A stretch of DNA of 64,000 nucleotides from JBCBSZ01 sp039185015 (lineage in GTDB: Bacteria; Actinomycetota; Acidimicrobiia; Acidimicrobiales; Poriferisodalaceae), in assembly GCA_039185015.1 (NCBI GenBank), contig JBCDAU010000010.1:1-64000 (forward strand), in the 5' to 3' direction. The position numbers were made by a program, and so were the translations under genes. The notes beneath the pieces are model-generated. The model saw only the letters and a program-made list of their open reading frames with translations. It searched no databases and was not told the DNA's origin. Numbering within the stretch: position 1 is the first letter of the stretch; each line of letters begins with the position of its first letter. Below are positions 7,905 through 16,429 of this stretch, piece by piece.

Positions 7905-9447
7905 GCTCGGCCTCGTCGGCCATCACCGTCCGGTTCCGGCCGGAACGCTTCGCCTGGTAGAGCGCGGCATCGGCGCGACGGATCAGGTCGCGCACGTCGA
8001 CGGCCCGTCCGACCGCAGCGCCCACGCTCGTCGTCACCGACAACTCGGCGACCACGTCGGACCACGGCTCCGCCGAGATCGCCAGCCGGATCCGCTCGGC
8101 CATCGCCCGAGCACCCTCCGCGCCGAGACCGGGCAGCACGACGACGAACTCCTCGCCACCGAAACGGGCGACGACGTCCTCCGAGCGCGTCGCTTCGCGC
8201 AGCAGCCGACCGACGCCCGCCAGGACACGGTCGCCGGTGTCATGGCCGAAGCTGTCGTTCACCGCCTTGAAGTGGTCGAGGTCCAGCATCAGGACGGCGA
8301 CGGCGCCGTCGACCTTCAGGGTCTCGTCCAGCCGGAGCTCGAGCCATCGGCGGGTGCCGACCCCGGTCACCGAGTCGACCGAGACCTCCCGGGCGAGGTC
8401 GTCGGCCCGTCGTCGCAGCGCCGACCGGGAGACCTCGAGCTCGGCCCGACGGCCGATCTGCGCACCCAGCCTGCCGACCTGCTCCACGAGCAGCTCGTGG
8501 AGGTGGGCGGCGCTCATGGCGGCCGTCGCGTACGCCTCGTCGGGACGACCGACGGCAGCGAGCGCGAGGCTGCGCTCCCGATACGCCCGGATCGTGCGGT
8601 GCTCGTCGCCGACGCCGTGCAGGGTCGGGAAGGCGGGCTCGAGCTCATCGAGCGCGAGCTCGTGCTGGCCACGTCGGTTGGCGAGCGTGGCGCCGACCAC
8701 CCGGTGCCAGGCGGCGAAGCGGGGGCCGGCCGCGGATCGGGCCTCCCGGTCGAGCTCGATCCCCGGCAGCTCGCCATCGTCATCGAGGAGCGCCAACTCG
8801 ACGTGCATGTCGGCGAACAGCCGGGCGGCGACGTCGTCGGAGGGCGCCTCCTCGCGGAGGTAGCGCACCGCCCGCCGAGCCGGCGTGAGGTCCAGGTCGA
8901 CCCCGGCGCGGTTGCCCTCGACCGCGACGTAGCACAGCGTGTACGAGACGATCGTCCGCGTGTACGGGTCGGTGTCGACCGCGAAGGCCGTGCCGACCGC
9001 CTGCTGCGAGTAGACCCAGGCGAGCTCGAAGGCCGTCATCTGCCCGAAGAGCACCGCCAGCGCGTTGGCGGCCCGGACCGAGTCCCGGGCCGTCGTGCCC
9101 GCCTCGGCGAGCAGCACCATGGCGTCGACGGAGAGGTCGACGCTGCGGCCGATGTTGCCCGCCCGCTGGTGCATGCCGGCCGCAGCAGCGGAGGCGTACG
9201 CCGCCTCGTCGACCCGGCCTGCGGTCCGGAGCAGGCCGGCGGCGGCCTCGGCGTCAGAGGCGGACGGCGCCGAGTCGGCGTCGCCCTGTCGGGCCATGGC
9301 GCGAGCCAGGAGCAGCGAACCGCGGTCGCCGGGCCCGCTCACCTTCGCCAGGGCGTCGTCCACGCGCGCGACGAAGGCCTCGTGCTCGGCGCCGAAGGCC
9401 GCGTGGCGCGCCTCCACCACCAGCTGCTCGAGCTCGTCCTGGTCCAC
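7894..9447 (-). CDS. Cytosolic TPR-like / GGDEF diguanylate cyclase
   Basis: The 517-aa protein has about 345 residues of alpha-helical, Ala-rich TPR-like repeats, then a GGDEF domain (about 350-510). The active-site motif is RFGGEEF, with an upstream RSED five residues before it, matching the RxxD inhibitory site. DSVTGVGTRRWLELR marks the domain start. No membrane segment or signal peptide is visible, so it should be a soluble diguanylate cyclase that makes cyclic di-GMP, controlled through the helical sensor region. No EAL domain is attached. Confidence 0.85.
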   Translation of the reverse strand: MDQDELEQLVVEARHAAFGAEHEAFVARVDDALAKVSGPGDRGSLLLARAMARQGDADSAPSASDAEAAAGLLRTAGRVDEAAYASAAAAGMHQRAGNIGRSVDLSVDAMVLLAEAGTTARDSVRAANALAVLFGQMTAFELAWVYSQQAVGTAFAVDTDPYTRTIVSYTLCYVAVEGNRAGVDLDLTPARRAVRYLREEAPSDDVAARLFADMHVELALLDDDGELPGIELDREARSAAGPRFAAWHRVVGATLANRRGQHELALDELEPAFPTLHGVGDEHRTIRAYRERSLALAAVGRPDEAYATAAMSAAHLHELLVEQVGRLGAQIGRRAELEVSRSALRRRADDLAREVSVDSVTGVGTRRWLELRLDETLKVDGAVAVLMLDLDHFKAVNDSFGHDTGDRVLAGVGRLLREATRSEDVVARFGGEEFVVVLPGLGAEGARAMAERIRLAISAEPWSDVVAELSVTTSVGAAVGRAVDVRDLIRRADAALYQAKRSGRNRTVMADEAELTS

Positions 9448-9483
9448 CGCGGTCCATCGGTCGATCCGGGGCCCGCGTGAGGC

Positions 9484-10353
9484 TCAGCCCCCGAGCGCCT
9501 CGATGGCCTCGGCGACGGCGAGCGTGCGGCGGGCCTGGTCGACGTGGAGGTTCTCGATCATCCGACCGTCGACGGTGACGACGCCACGCCCGTCGGCCAA
9601 CGCCTCGTCGAAGGCGGCGATCACCCGACCCGCGTACTCGATCTCTTCGGTCGAAGGCGCCCACACGTCATTGCAGATCTCGACCTGCCCGGGGTGGATG
9701 AGCGTCTTGCCATCGAAGCCGAGCTGCGCGCCCTGCTCGCACTCCGCACGGAAGCCGTCGGCGTCGCGCACGTCGTTGTAGACGCCGTCGAGGATGGCGA
9801 CGTCCGCCTCGCGGGCGGCGACCAGCGCGGCCGCGAGGTGGGGCAACAGCGGCGCCCTCCCCGGGAGCGCGGCCGCTCGCAGCTCCTTCACCAGGTCGTT
9901 GGTGCCCATCACGAGCACGGCGACCCGAGGGTGGGCGGCGATCAGCCGGGTGTCGAGGATCGCGGTCGGCGTCTCGATCATGGGCCAGATCGCGAGCTCG
10001 GTCGGCGCGCCGGCGGCATCGAGCCGGCCGCTCACGTCGTCGACCTCGGCGACCGAGCCGACCTTCGGCACGACGACGGCGTGGGCGCCGCTGGTGGCGA
10101 TGGCCACGAGGTCGTCGGCGCCCCAGGGCGTGTCGAGGCCGTTGGCTCGAATGGTGATCTCACGGGCGCCGTACTCGCCGGATGCCGCGGCAGCGCAGGC
10201 GGCGGCTCGCGCCGCCTCCTTGGCGTCAGGGGCGACAGCGTCCTCGAGGTCGAGGATCAGGCCGTCGGAGGGGATCGTCTTGGCCTTCTCGAGCGCGCGC
10301 TCGTTGGCTGCGGGCATGTACAGCACCGAGCGGCGGGGTCGCAGGTCGGACAC
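9484..10353 (-). CDS. HpcH/HpaI-family CoA-ester lyase (CitE/Mcl2-like)
   Basis: The 289-aa protein is a citrate-lyase-beta type TIM barrel: RRSVLYMPAANERALEKA near the N-terminus, DGLILDLEDAVAP with metal-binding acidic residues, VPKVG, and MIETPTAILD with the second metal ligand. KTLIHPGQVEICN near the C-terminus is a family signature. Candidates are a malyl-/citramalyl-CoA lyase or the (S)-malyl-CoA thioesterase Mcl2. The GTG at 10353 follows a GGGAGG-like site, 2 nt after the stop of the longer paralogue, so the two form an operon. Confidence 0.75.
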   Translation of the reverse strand: MSDLRPRRSVLYMPAANERALEKAKTIPSDGLILDLEDAVAPDAKEAARAAACAAAASGEYGAREITIRANGLDTPWGADDLVAIATSGAHAVVVPKVGSVAEVDDVSGRLDAAGAPTELAIWPMIETPTAILDTRLIAAHPRVAVLVMGTNDLVKELRAAALPGRAPLLPHLAAALVAAREADVAILDGVYNDVRDADGFRAECEQGAQLGFDGKTLIHPGQVEICNDVWAPSTEEIEYAGRVIAAFDEALADGRGVVTVDGRMIENLHVDQARRTLAVAEAIEALGG

Positions 10354-10355
10354 GT

Positions 10356-11411
10356 TCAGCCTCCCATCCCGTAGGCGTCGGCGAGCTCGGGGTCGCGGGC
10401 GGCCAGCTCTCGAGCGAGCTCGACGACCACCCGGCACTGCTTCACGGAGGCGTCGTCCTCCATCTTCCCATCGAGCATGATCGCCCCGGTCCCGTCGCCC
10501 ATGGCATCGATGACCCGCTGGGCCTGGGCGACGTCCTCCGGGCGAGGCGAGAACACCCGCTTGGCGATCGGGATCTGCGCCGGGTGCAGGCTCCAGGCGC
10601 CAACGCAGCCGAGCAGGTAGGCGTTGCGGAACTGGTCCTCGCAGGCGACGGTGTCGGCGATGTCACCGAAGGGTCCGTAGTACGGCAGGATCCCGCTCGC
10701 CGCGCAGGCGTCGACCATCCGGGCGAGCGTGTAGTGCCACAGATCCTGCTGATAGGTCGGCCGGGCGGCCTCGACGTCGTCGCCGGCCGGGTCCTCCCGG
10801 ACGACGTAGTCGGGGTGGCCGCCGCCGACCCGGGTCGTCTTCATCCGCCGGTTGGCCGCGAGGTCGGCCGGGCCGAGCGAGAGCCCCTGCATCCGTGGGG
10901 AGGCCGTGCAGATCTCCTCGACGTTCGCGACGCCGCGGGCCGTCTCGAGGATGGCGTGCACGAGGATCGGTCGATCGAGCCCGGCCTTGGACTCGAGCTG
11001 GGCGAGCAGCCGATCGACGTAGTGGATGTCCTCGGCCCCCTCGACCTTCGGGATCATGATCACGTCGAGGGCGTCGCCGACCTCGGTCACGGCGGCGACC
11101 AGGTCGTCGAGACCCCAGGGCGAGTCGAGGCTGTTGACCCGGGTCCAGAGCTGCGTCTCGCCCAACTCGGCGGTGCGGCCGACCTCGAGGAGGCCGGCGC
11201 GAGCGGCCTCCTTCTGATCGGCAGGCACGCCGTCTTCGAGGTTGGCGAGGAGGACGTCGACCTTCGGGGCGATGTCGGGGACCTTCGCCACCATCTTCGG
11301 GTTCGACGGGGGGAAGAAGTGGATCATCCGGCTGGGCCGGAACGGGATCTCGCGCACCGGCTCGGGAGCGCCGACGGCGAGAGGCCGGAAGAAGTCCTTG
11401 GGGCTGCGCAC
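10356..11411 (-). CDS. HpcH/HpaI-family CoA-ester lyase (beta-methylmalyl-/malyl-CoA lyase-like)
   Basis: The 351-aa protein is a longer CitE-type lyase: FFPPSNPKMVAKVP near the start, VLLANLEDGVPADQKEAA, MIPKVEGAEDIHYVD, HAILETARGVANVEEI with the metal-ligand Glu, and a WSLHPAQIPIAKRVF signature late. The length and the insert around residues 190-220 resemble L-malyl-/beta-methylmalyl-CoA lyases, which cleave to acetyl-CoA or propionyl-CoA plus glyoxylate. It lies immediately upstream of the shorter paralogue. A methylsuccinyl-CoA dehydrogenase-like gene at 13.6 kb supports this reading. Confidence 0.75.
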   Translation of the reverse strand: MRSPKDFFRPLAVGAPEPVREIPFRPSRMIHFFPPSNPKMVAKVPDIAPKVDVLLANLEDGVPADQKEAARAGLLEVGRTAELGETQLWTRVNSLDSPWGLDDLVAAVTEVGDALDVIMIPKVEGAEDIHYVDRLLAQLESKAGLDRPILVHAILETARGVANVEEICTASPRMQGLSLGPADLAANRRMKTTRVGGGHPDYVVREDPAGDDVEAARPTYQQDLWHYTLARMVDACAASGILPYYGPFGDIADTVACEDQFRNAYLLGCVGAWSLHPAQIPIAKRVFSPRPEDVAQAQRVIDAMGDGTGAIMLDGKMEDDASVKQCRVVVELARELAARDPELADAYGMGG

Positions 11412-11446
11412 GATCGATGACCGTACGTGGACCGACCTGCGGCTTC

Positions 11447-12808
11447 CTAGTCGACCGACGACGCGGAGGGCAGCCGCACGACGAAGCGGGCGCCGGCCGG
11501 AGCGATGGTCGCCAACGAGATCGTGCCGCCGTGGCCCTCGACGATCGCCCGGCTGATCGCGAGCCCGAGCCCGGCACCTCCCGACGCACGCGCCCGGGCC
11601 TCGTCGACGCGAGCGAAGCGTTCGAAGATCCGCTCGGCGTCGTCGGCCGGGACGCCGGGGCCGTCGTCACTGACCGCGACCTCGACCCAGCCGTCCGAGC
11701 CCTCGGCGACGGTGAAGGTGACCGCGCCGACGGCGTGGCGGGCGGCGTTGTCGCTGAGGTTCCTCACGACCTGTCCGAGCCCGATCGGGTCGCCGAGCAC
11801 CCTGGCCGCCGACACCCCGCTGGCATCCACCGTCACGACTCCCTCGCCGCGCAAGCGGCCGGCCTCGGCGAACACGAGGTCGTCGACGTCGACCTCGACC
11901 CGCTGGCTCGCCCTGGCGTCGCCGCGGGCGAGCAGCAGCAGTTGGTCGACGAGGTGCTGGAGGCGGACGGTCTCGTCGAGGACGCGCCGGCCGCTGTCGT
12001 CCCAATCGGCCTGCTCCGGATGGGCGAGGTTGACCTCGAGCTCGGAGCGGATGCCGGCGAGCGGGCTGCGGAGCTCGTGCGACGCGTCGCCGACGAAGCG
12101 CCGCTGGCGTTGGACCGACGCGTCGAGTCGGCCGAGCATGCGGTTCATCGTCGAGGCGAGCTGGGCGAGCTCGTCGGAGGAGTCGGGAACGTCGACCCGG
12201 CGGCCCAGATCAGCGACCGTGATGGCGTCGACCTCGCGGCGCAGCGCGTCGACCGGCCGCAGGGCGCGACCGGTCACGAACCAGATCAACCCGCCCATCA
12301 CCGCGACCAGCGCCGGGATCGAGACGACCAGCGCCCCGACGAGGCGACGGATGGCCTCGTCGGTGTCACTCAGATCGTCGGCGACGACGAGGGCCGCCGG
12401 TTGGCCGTTGGCCCGCACGGGCACCGCCACGATCCGGTGCTTCCGGTCGTCGATCTCGACGGTCGAGAACTCGAGGCCGTCGGTGGGGATCTCGTCGACC
12501 AACGCCTCCAGGTCCTGCATCATCGGGGCTCGGTCGAGCACGGCACCGTCCTCACCGACCACCTGGTAGAGCTGCGTACGCCGCCGATCGACCGGTGAGC
12601 GGAAGCCTCGACCGCCGAACTCGGCGTCGATCGCGACCTCGCGCAGGTCCTCCCGCAGCCCGTCGTCGACGGCGCCGATGAGCTGGCTCCGCTGGATGGC
12701 CACCATCGCCAGGCCGCCGAAGGCCAGCACGGCGGCGGCGGCCACCACCGAGATGGCCGTGATCCGGACCCGCAGGCTCCGGCGCAGCGGACGACGCTCA
12801 GCTCCCAT
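11447..12808 (-). CDS. Two-component sensor histidine kinase
   Basis: The 453-aa protein has a basic N-terminus, a first membrane helix (about 15-37), an extracytoplasmic loop of about 120 residues, a second helix (about 165-185), HAMP, HisKA with SHELRSPLAGIRSEL (phospho-acceptor His), and HATPase_c with NLSDNA, SDDGPGVP and GGAGLGLAIS. The start chosen is ATG at 12808, which overlaps the end of the response-regulator gene by 11 nt; the longer reading frame would run further into that gene. It should phosphorylate the adjacent OmpR-type regulator. The stimulus is unknown. Confidence 0.9.
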   Translation of the reverse strand: MGAERRPLRRSLRVRITAISVVAAAAVLAFGGLAMVAIQRSQLIGAVDDGLREDLREVAIDAEFGGRGFRSPVDRRRTQLYQVVGEDGAVLDRAPMMQDLEALVDEIPTDGLEFSTVEIDDRKHRIVAVPVRANGQPAALVVADDLSDTDEAIRRLVGALVVSIPALVAVMGGLIWFVTGRALRPVDALRREVDAITVADLGRRVDVPDSSDELAQLASTMNRMLGRLDASVQRQRRFVGDASHELRSPLAGIRSELEVNLAHPEQADWDDSGRRVLDETVRLQHLVDQLLLLARGDARASQRVEVDVDDLVFAEAGRLRGEGVVTVDASGVSAARVLGDPIGLGQVVRNLSDNAARHAVGAVTFTVAEGSDGWVEVAVSDDGPGVPADDAERIFERFARVDEARARASGGAGLGLAISRAIVEGHGGTISLATIAPAGARFVVRLPSASSVD

Positions 12809-13490
12809 CGTCGGCTTCGAGTCGGTAGCCGAGGCCGCGGACGGTGGTGATCGAGCGGGCACCGAACGGCTCGTCGATCTTCTTGCGGAGACGTCGGACG
12901 TAGACCTCGACGATGTTGGGGTCGCCGTCGAAGGCGGGATCCCAGACGTTGTCGATGATCTCCTGCTTCGACACGATCTGCCCGGCTCGCCGCATCAGGA
13001 ACCCGAGCACGGCGACCTCCCTCGCGGTGAGGGAGATGTCGTCGTCGCCCCGGGTGCAGCGGTTGGCGAACGGGTCGAGCCGAAGATCGCCCGCCGCCAG
13101 CGTGTCCCCCGCTGCGGTGGCGTCGGTCGGCCGGGCCCGCCGGAGCAGCGCTCGCAACCGGGCGACCAGCACGACGAACGAGAACGGCTTCGTCAGGTAG
13201 TCGTCGGCCCCGGTGTCGAGGCCCTCGGCCTCGTCGAGCTCGCCGTCCTTCGCTGTGAGCATGAGGATCGGCGTCCAGTCGCCGGCGTCCCGCAGGTCGC
13301 GGCACACGAGGTAGCCGTTGCGCTTCGGCAACATGATGTCGAGGACGATGGCGTCGTAGGTGCCCTCCTGGGCGAGCCAGAGCCCGTCCTCGCCGTTGTC
13401 GGCGACGTCGACCTCGAACCCCTCGGCGCGCAGACCACGTGCCACCGCCGTGGCGACGGTGTTCTCGTCCTCGACGACCAGGATCCGCAT
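12798..13490 (-). CDS. OmpR/PhoB-family response regulator
   Basis: The 230-aa protein begins MRILVVEDENTVATAV, with the acidic pocket, the phospho-acceptor Asp in VLDIMLPKRNG and the conserved Lys in DDYLTKPFS. After a linker the C-terminal winged helix contains LTAREVAVLGFLMRRAG and VEVYVRRLRKKID. It is the partner of the kinase directly downstream. The ATG at 13490 is the natural start of the receiver domain. The 110-bp divergent region towards the acyl-CoA dehydrogenase contains an 18-bp palindrome. Confidence 0.92.
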   Translation of the reverse strand: MRILVVEDENTVATAVARGLRAEGFEVDVADNGEDGLWLAQEGTYDAIVLDIMLPKRNGYLVCRDLRDAGDWTPILMLTAKDGELDEAEGLDTGADDYLTKPFSFVVLVARLRALLRRARPTDATAAGDTLAAGDLRLDPFANRCTRGDDDISLTAREVAVLGFLMRRAGQIVSKQEIIDNVWDPAFDGDPNIVEVYVRRLRKKIDEPFGARSITTVRGLGYRLEADDGS

Positions 13491-13532
13491 GCCCTCAGGA
13501 TCGCACGGTGCGTCCGAACCGCCACCGACCGA

Positions 13533-13550
13533 CCTGACGACCTCGTCAGG
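13533..13550. promoter_or_regulatory. Perfect 8-2-8 palindrome (putative operator)
   Basis: CCTGACGA-CC-TCGTCAGG is a perfect inverted repeat in the 110-bp region between the divergent response-regulator and methylsuccinyl-CoA dehydrogenase-like genes. OmpR-type regulators usually bind direct repeats, so a palindrome may belong to another dimeric regulator. Confidence 0.45.
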
Positions 13551-13599
13551 TGGCTCGTCGGCTTCGCCGTCCCACGGGTGCCTCGCTACCGTGCGTGCC

Positions 13600-15183
13600 A
13601 TGAGCGCGCCCGATCTCTCCGCCGCCGCAGCCGCCGTCGAGGCGGCCCGTGGCGTCGTCGACACCGCCGCACGGCATCTCGCCGCGGCGGGCAACCCCGA
13701 CGACCACCAGGTGGCCCTGTACGACCTCGCCCACGCCACGTCGGCCGTCGAGGTGTCCTCGTTCCTCCTCGACTACGGGGCGAAGGGCGACACCGAGGCA
13801 TCGATCGCCTGTGCGTTCATCGCCGACGCCGTCCACACGCTCGCTTCGACGATCTTCGGTCGTGAGGCCGATTGGGCCGTCGAGGCCGGTGCGCTCGACG
13901 GAACGCGAGCCTTCGTCGCCGAGCATCGGGCTCCCGAGTTCCTCGCCTCGCTGGCCCAGGTGAGCCCGCCGAACCACCTCGACGAGGAGTACGAGATGGT
14001 GGCGGACACGTTCCGCCGCTTCGCGGAGGAGCAGGTCGCCCCCCACGCCGAGCACATCCACCGCCACGACGCCGACATCCCCGAGGAGATCATCTCCGGC
14101 CTGGCCGAGATCGGCTGCTTCGGCCTCTCGGTCCCCGAGGAGTACGACGGCTTCGCCACCGGCGGCGAGTCCGACTACATCGGCATGGTCATCTCGACCG
14201 AGGAGCTGTCGCGCGGCTCGCTCGGCGCAGGCGGGTCGCTCATCACCCGCCCCGAGATCCTCACCCGTGCGCTCGAGCTCGGCGGCACCGAGGTGCAGAA
14301 GAAGCACTGGCTGCCCCAGATCGCCGCGGGCGAGATCATGAACTGCGTCGCCGTGACCGAGCCCGACTACGGCTCCGACGTCGCGCAGATCAAGACCACC
14401 GCCGTCCCGGTCGAGGGCGGCTGGAAGATCAACGGCGTCAAGACCTGGTGCACGTTCGCCGGTCGAGCCGACGTGCTGCTGCTGCTCGCCCGGACCGACC
14501 CCGACCGGTCGAAGGGCCACCGCGGCCTCAGCATGTTCATCGTCCCGAAGCCGCGAGCCACCGGCCACGCCTTCGAGTTCACCCAGGACGAGGGCGGCAA
14601 GATGGAGGGTCGGGCCATCCCGACGCTCGGCTACCGCGGCATGCACAGCTTCGAGATCGCCATCGAGGACTGGTTCGTCCCGGCCGACAACCTGATCGGC
14701 GGTGAGGACGGCCTCGGCAAGGGCTTCTACTACCAGATGGCCGGGTTCGAGAACGGCCGTCTCCAGACCGCGGCCCGCGCCGTCGGCGTGATGCGCGCCG
14801 CCTATGAGGCCGCCCGCGACTACGCCGGCGACCGCGTGGTCTTCGGCTCGCCGATCGGCGACTACCAGCTGACACAGGCCAAGCTCGGCCGGATGGTCGC
14901 GATCATCGCCGCCTCGCGCGAGTACTCCTACGCCGTCGCCCGGATGATGGCGCAAGGCGAGGGCTCGATGGAGGCCTCGATGATCAAGGCCTACGTCTGC
15001 AAGGCCGCCGAGTGGGTCACCCGCGAGGCCATGCAGATCCACGGTGGCTTCGGCTACGCCGAGGAGTACCCCGTCAGCCGCCTCTTCGTCGACGCCCGCG
15101 TGCTGTCGATCTTCGAGGGCGCCGACGAGACGCTGTGCCTGAAGGTGATCGCCAGAAAGCTCCTGGCGGACGCCAAGAGCTGA
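13600..15183 (+). CDS. mcd: Long-form acyl-CoA dehydrogenase, methylsuccinyl-CoA dehydrogenase (Mcd)-like
   Basis: The 527-aa protein has an extra Ala-rich helical N-terminal domain (about 1-125) before a full acyl-CoA dehydrogenase fold. The fold shows EIGCFGLSVPEEYDG, AVTEPDYGSDVAQIKT for flavin binding, and IHGGFGYAEEYPVSRLFVDA, then SIFEGADET with the catalytic-base Glu. This extension and length match (2S)-methylsuccinyl-CoA dehydrogenase of the ethylmalonyl-CoA pathway, which makes mesaconyl-CoA. Start ATG 13600. The two CoA-ester lyases nearby would act two steps later. Another long acyl-CoA dehydrogenase specificity remains possible. Confidence 0.75.
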   Translation: MSAPDLSAAAAAVEAARGVVDTAARHLAAAGNPDDHQVALYDLAHATSAVEVSSFLLDYGAKGDTEASIACAFIADAVHTLASTIFGREADWAVEAGALDGTRAFVAEHRAPEFLASLAQVSPPNHLDEEYEMVADTFRRFAEEQVAPHAEHIHRHDADIPEEIISGLAEIGCFGLSVPEEYDGFATGGESDYIGMVISTEELSRGSLGAGGSLITRPEILTRALELGGTEVQKKHWLPQIAAGEIMNCVAVTEPDYGSDVAQIKTTAVPVEGGWKINGVKTWCTFAGRADVLLLLARTDPDRSKGHRGLSMFIVPKPRATGHAFEFTQDEGGKMEGRAIPTLGYRGMHSFEIAIEDWFVPADNLIGGEDGLGKGFYYQMAGFENGRLQTAARAVGVMRAAYEAARDYAGDRVVFGSPIGDYQLTQAKLGRMVAIIAASREYSYAVARMMAQGEGSMEASMIKAYVCKAAEWVTREAMQIHGGFGYAEEYPVSRLFVDARVLSIFEGADETLCLKVIARKLLADAKS

Positions 15184-15270
15184 GGCCGTTCGAGAACCCC
15201 GCTTCGACCGGCTTGACCACCCGCGCCTCTCGTCGATGGGAGACTGCGGACGGCGGAGGCGGATCGGGCG

Positions 15271-15678
15271 ATGGTCGGGATCGCAGAACTGGATGGCATC
15301 TCGGAGCGACACGCAGCGCGCCTGCGCGACCTCGGGATCAGCTCGAGCGACGATCTCCTGAGCTACGGCGCCACGCGTCGGGGTCGTGAGGAGCTGTCCA
15401 AGGTCACGCGACTCGGCGTGAAGCGCATCCACGAGTGGGTCAAGCGCGCCGACCTGCTGCGGGTGCCCGGCATCAGCATCAAGTACTCGAACCTGCTCGA
15501 GTCGGCCGGCGTCGAGACCGTGCGCGATCTGCGGCGCCGCAACCCGGAGAAGCTCTCCGCACAGCTCGCCGAGCTGAACCGCCGCCGTGGGATCGTCGGC
15601 CGGCCCCCGTCGGAGCCGGAGGTCGGTCGCTGGGTCGACGCCGCCCGCGATCTGCCGGTGGTGCTGAAGCGCTGGTGA
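15271..15678 (+). CDS. DUF4332 helix-hairpin-helix protein
   Basis: The 135-aa protein has two helix-hairpin-helix-like segments: LDGISERHAARLRDLGISS and LLRVPGISIKYSNLLESAGV, the pattern of DUF4332 proteins, which resemble the HhH units of DNA- or RNA-binding proteins. It is Arg/Lys-rich and soluble. The start ATG is 87 bp after the Mcd-like gene. The function is unknown; nucleic-acid binding is an inference from the fold. Confidence 0.7.
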   Translation: MVGIAELDGISERHAARLRDLGISSSDDLLSYGATRRGREELSKVTRLGVKRIHEWVKRADLLRVPGISIKYSNLLESAGVETVRDLRRRNPEKLSAQLAELNRRRGIVGRPPSEPEVGRWVDAARDLPVVLKRW

Positions 15679-15688
15679 GCGTTCGGGA

Positions 15689-16372
15689 TCAGGCGAGCGT
15701 CGAGCGCAGGAAGGCGAGCGTGCGGTCCCAGGCCTGGGTCGACGCGTCGGCGTCGTAGACCTCGGGACGCTCGTCGTTGAAGAAGGCGTGCTGGGTGCCG
15801 TCGTAGATGAACATCTCGACGTCGCGACCCATCCCGCGGAGCTGGCCTTCGAGCTCTCGCACCGCGTCGGGCGGGGCGAAGTCGTCGTCCTCGGCGTAGT
15901 GGCCCTGCACCCTGCAGGTCATCGCCGTGTAGTCGGGACCGTCGGGGGGCCACGGCACCACGCCATAGAACGGGGCGATGGCCGACACGGTGTCGGGCCG
16001 CGCCGAGGCGGCGAAGTAGCAGAGCTTCCCGCCCATGCAGAACCCCGTGACGCCGACCGACGACGAGGTGACCGAGTCGAGGCCGAGCAGGTGGTCGACG
16101 GCACCGCCGAGGTCCTTGGCCGCCCGCTCGATGTTGAGCGACATCATGAGCTTCCCGGCCTCGTCGGGCTCGGTGGTGCTCTCTCCTCGGTACAGGTCGG
16201 GGGCGAGCGCCGTGAAGCCGGCGGCGGCGTACCGATCGCAGACGTCCTGGATGTGCGGCACGAGACCCCACCACTCCTGGATCACGACGACGCCAGGGCC
16301 TCCACCCTCGGCTTCGGCGAGGTAGCCGGTGCCGTCGCTGCCGTTGCTGGGGAACTCGACCGTGGTGCCCAT
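15689..16372 (-). CDS. Dienelactone-hydrolase family protein
   Basis: The 227-aa alpha/beta-hydrolase has the dienelactone-hydrolase nucleophile motif GFCMGG with Cys112, acidic residues 162-164 in YAEDDDF, and His195 in GTQHAFFND, completing a Cys-Asp-His triad. QEWWGLVPHIQDVCDR is the typical N-terminal signature. Family members open dienelactones in chlorocatechol degradation or hydrolyse other small esters. No catechol genes are adjacent, so the substrate is open. It is convergent with the DUF4332 gene. Confidence 0.85.
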   Translation of the reverse strand: MGTTVEFPSNGSDGTGYLAEAEGGGPGVVVIQEWWGLVPHIQDVCDRYAAAGFTALAPDLYRGESTTEPDEAGKLMMSLNIERAAKDLGGAVDHLLGLDSVTSSSVGVTGFCMGGKLCYFAASARPDTVSAIAPFYGVVPWPPDGPDYTAMTCRVQGHYAEDDDFAPPDAVRELEGQLRGMGRDVEMFIYDGTQHAFFNDERPEVYDADASTQAWDRTLAFLRSTLA

Positions 16373-16429
16373 GGGCGGATCGTAGCCACGGCGGGGCGGC
16401 CTCGCTCCGCCCTGGTCAGGTCGAGGCCA

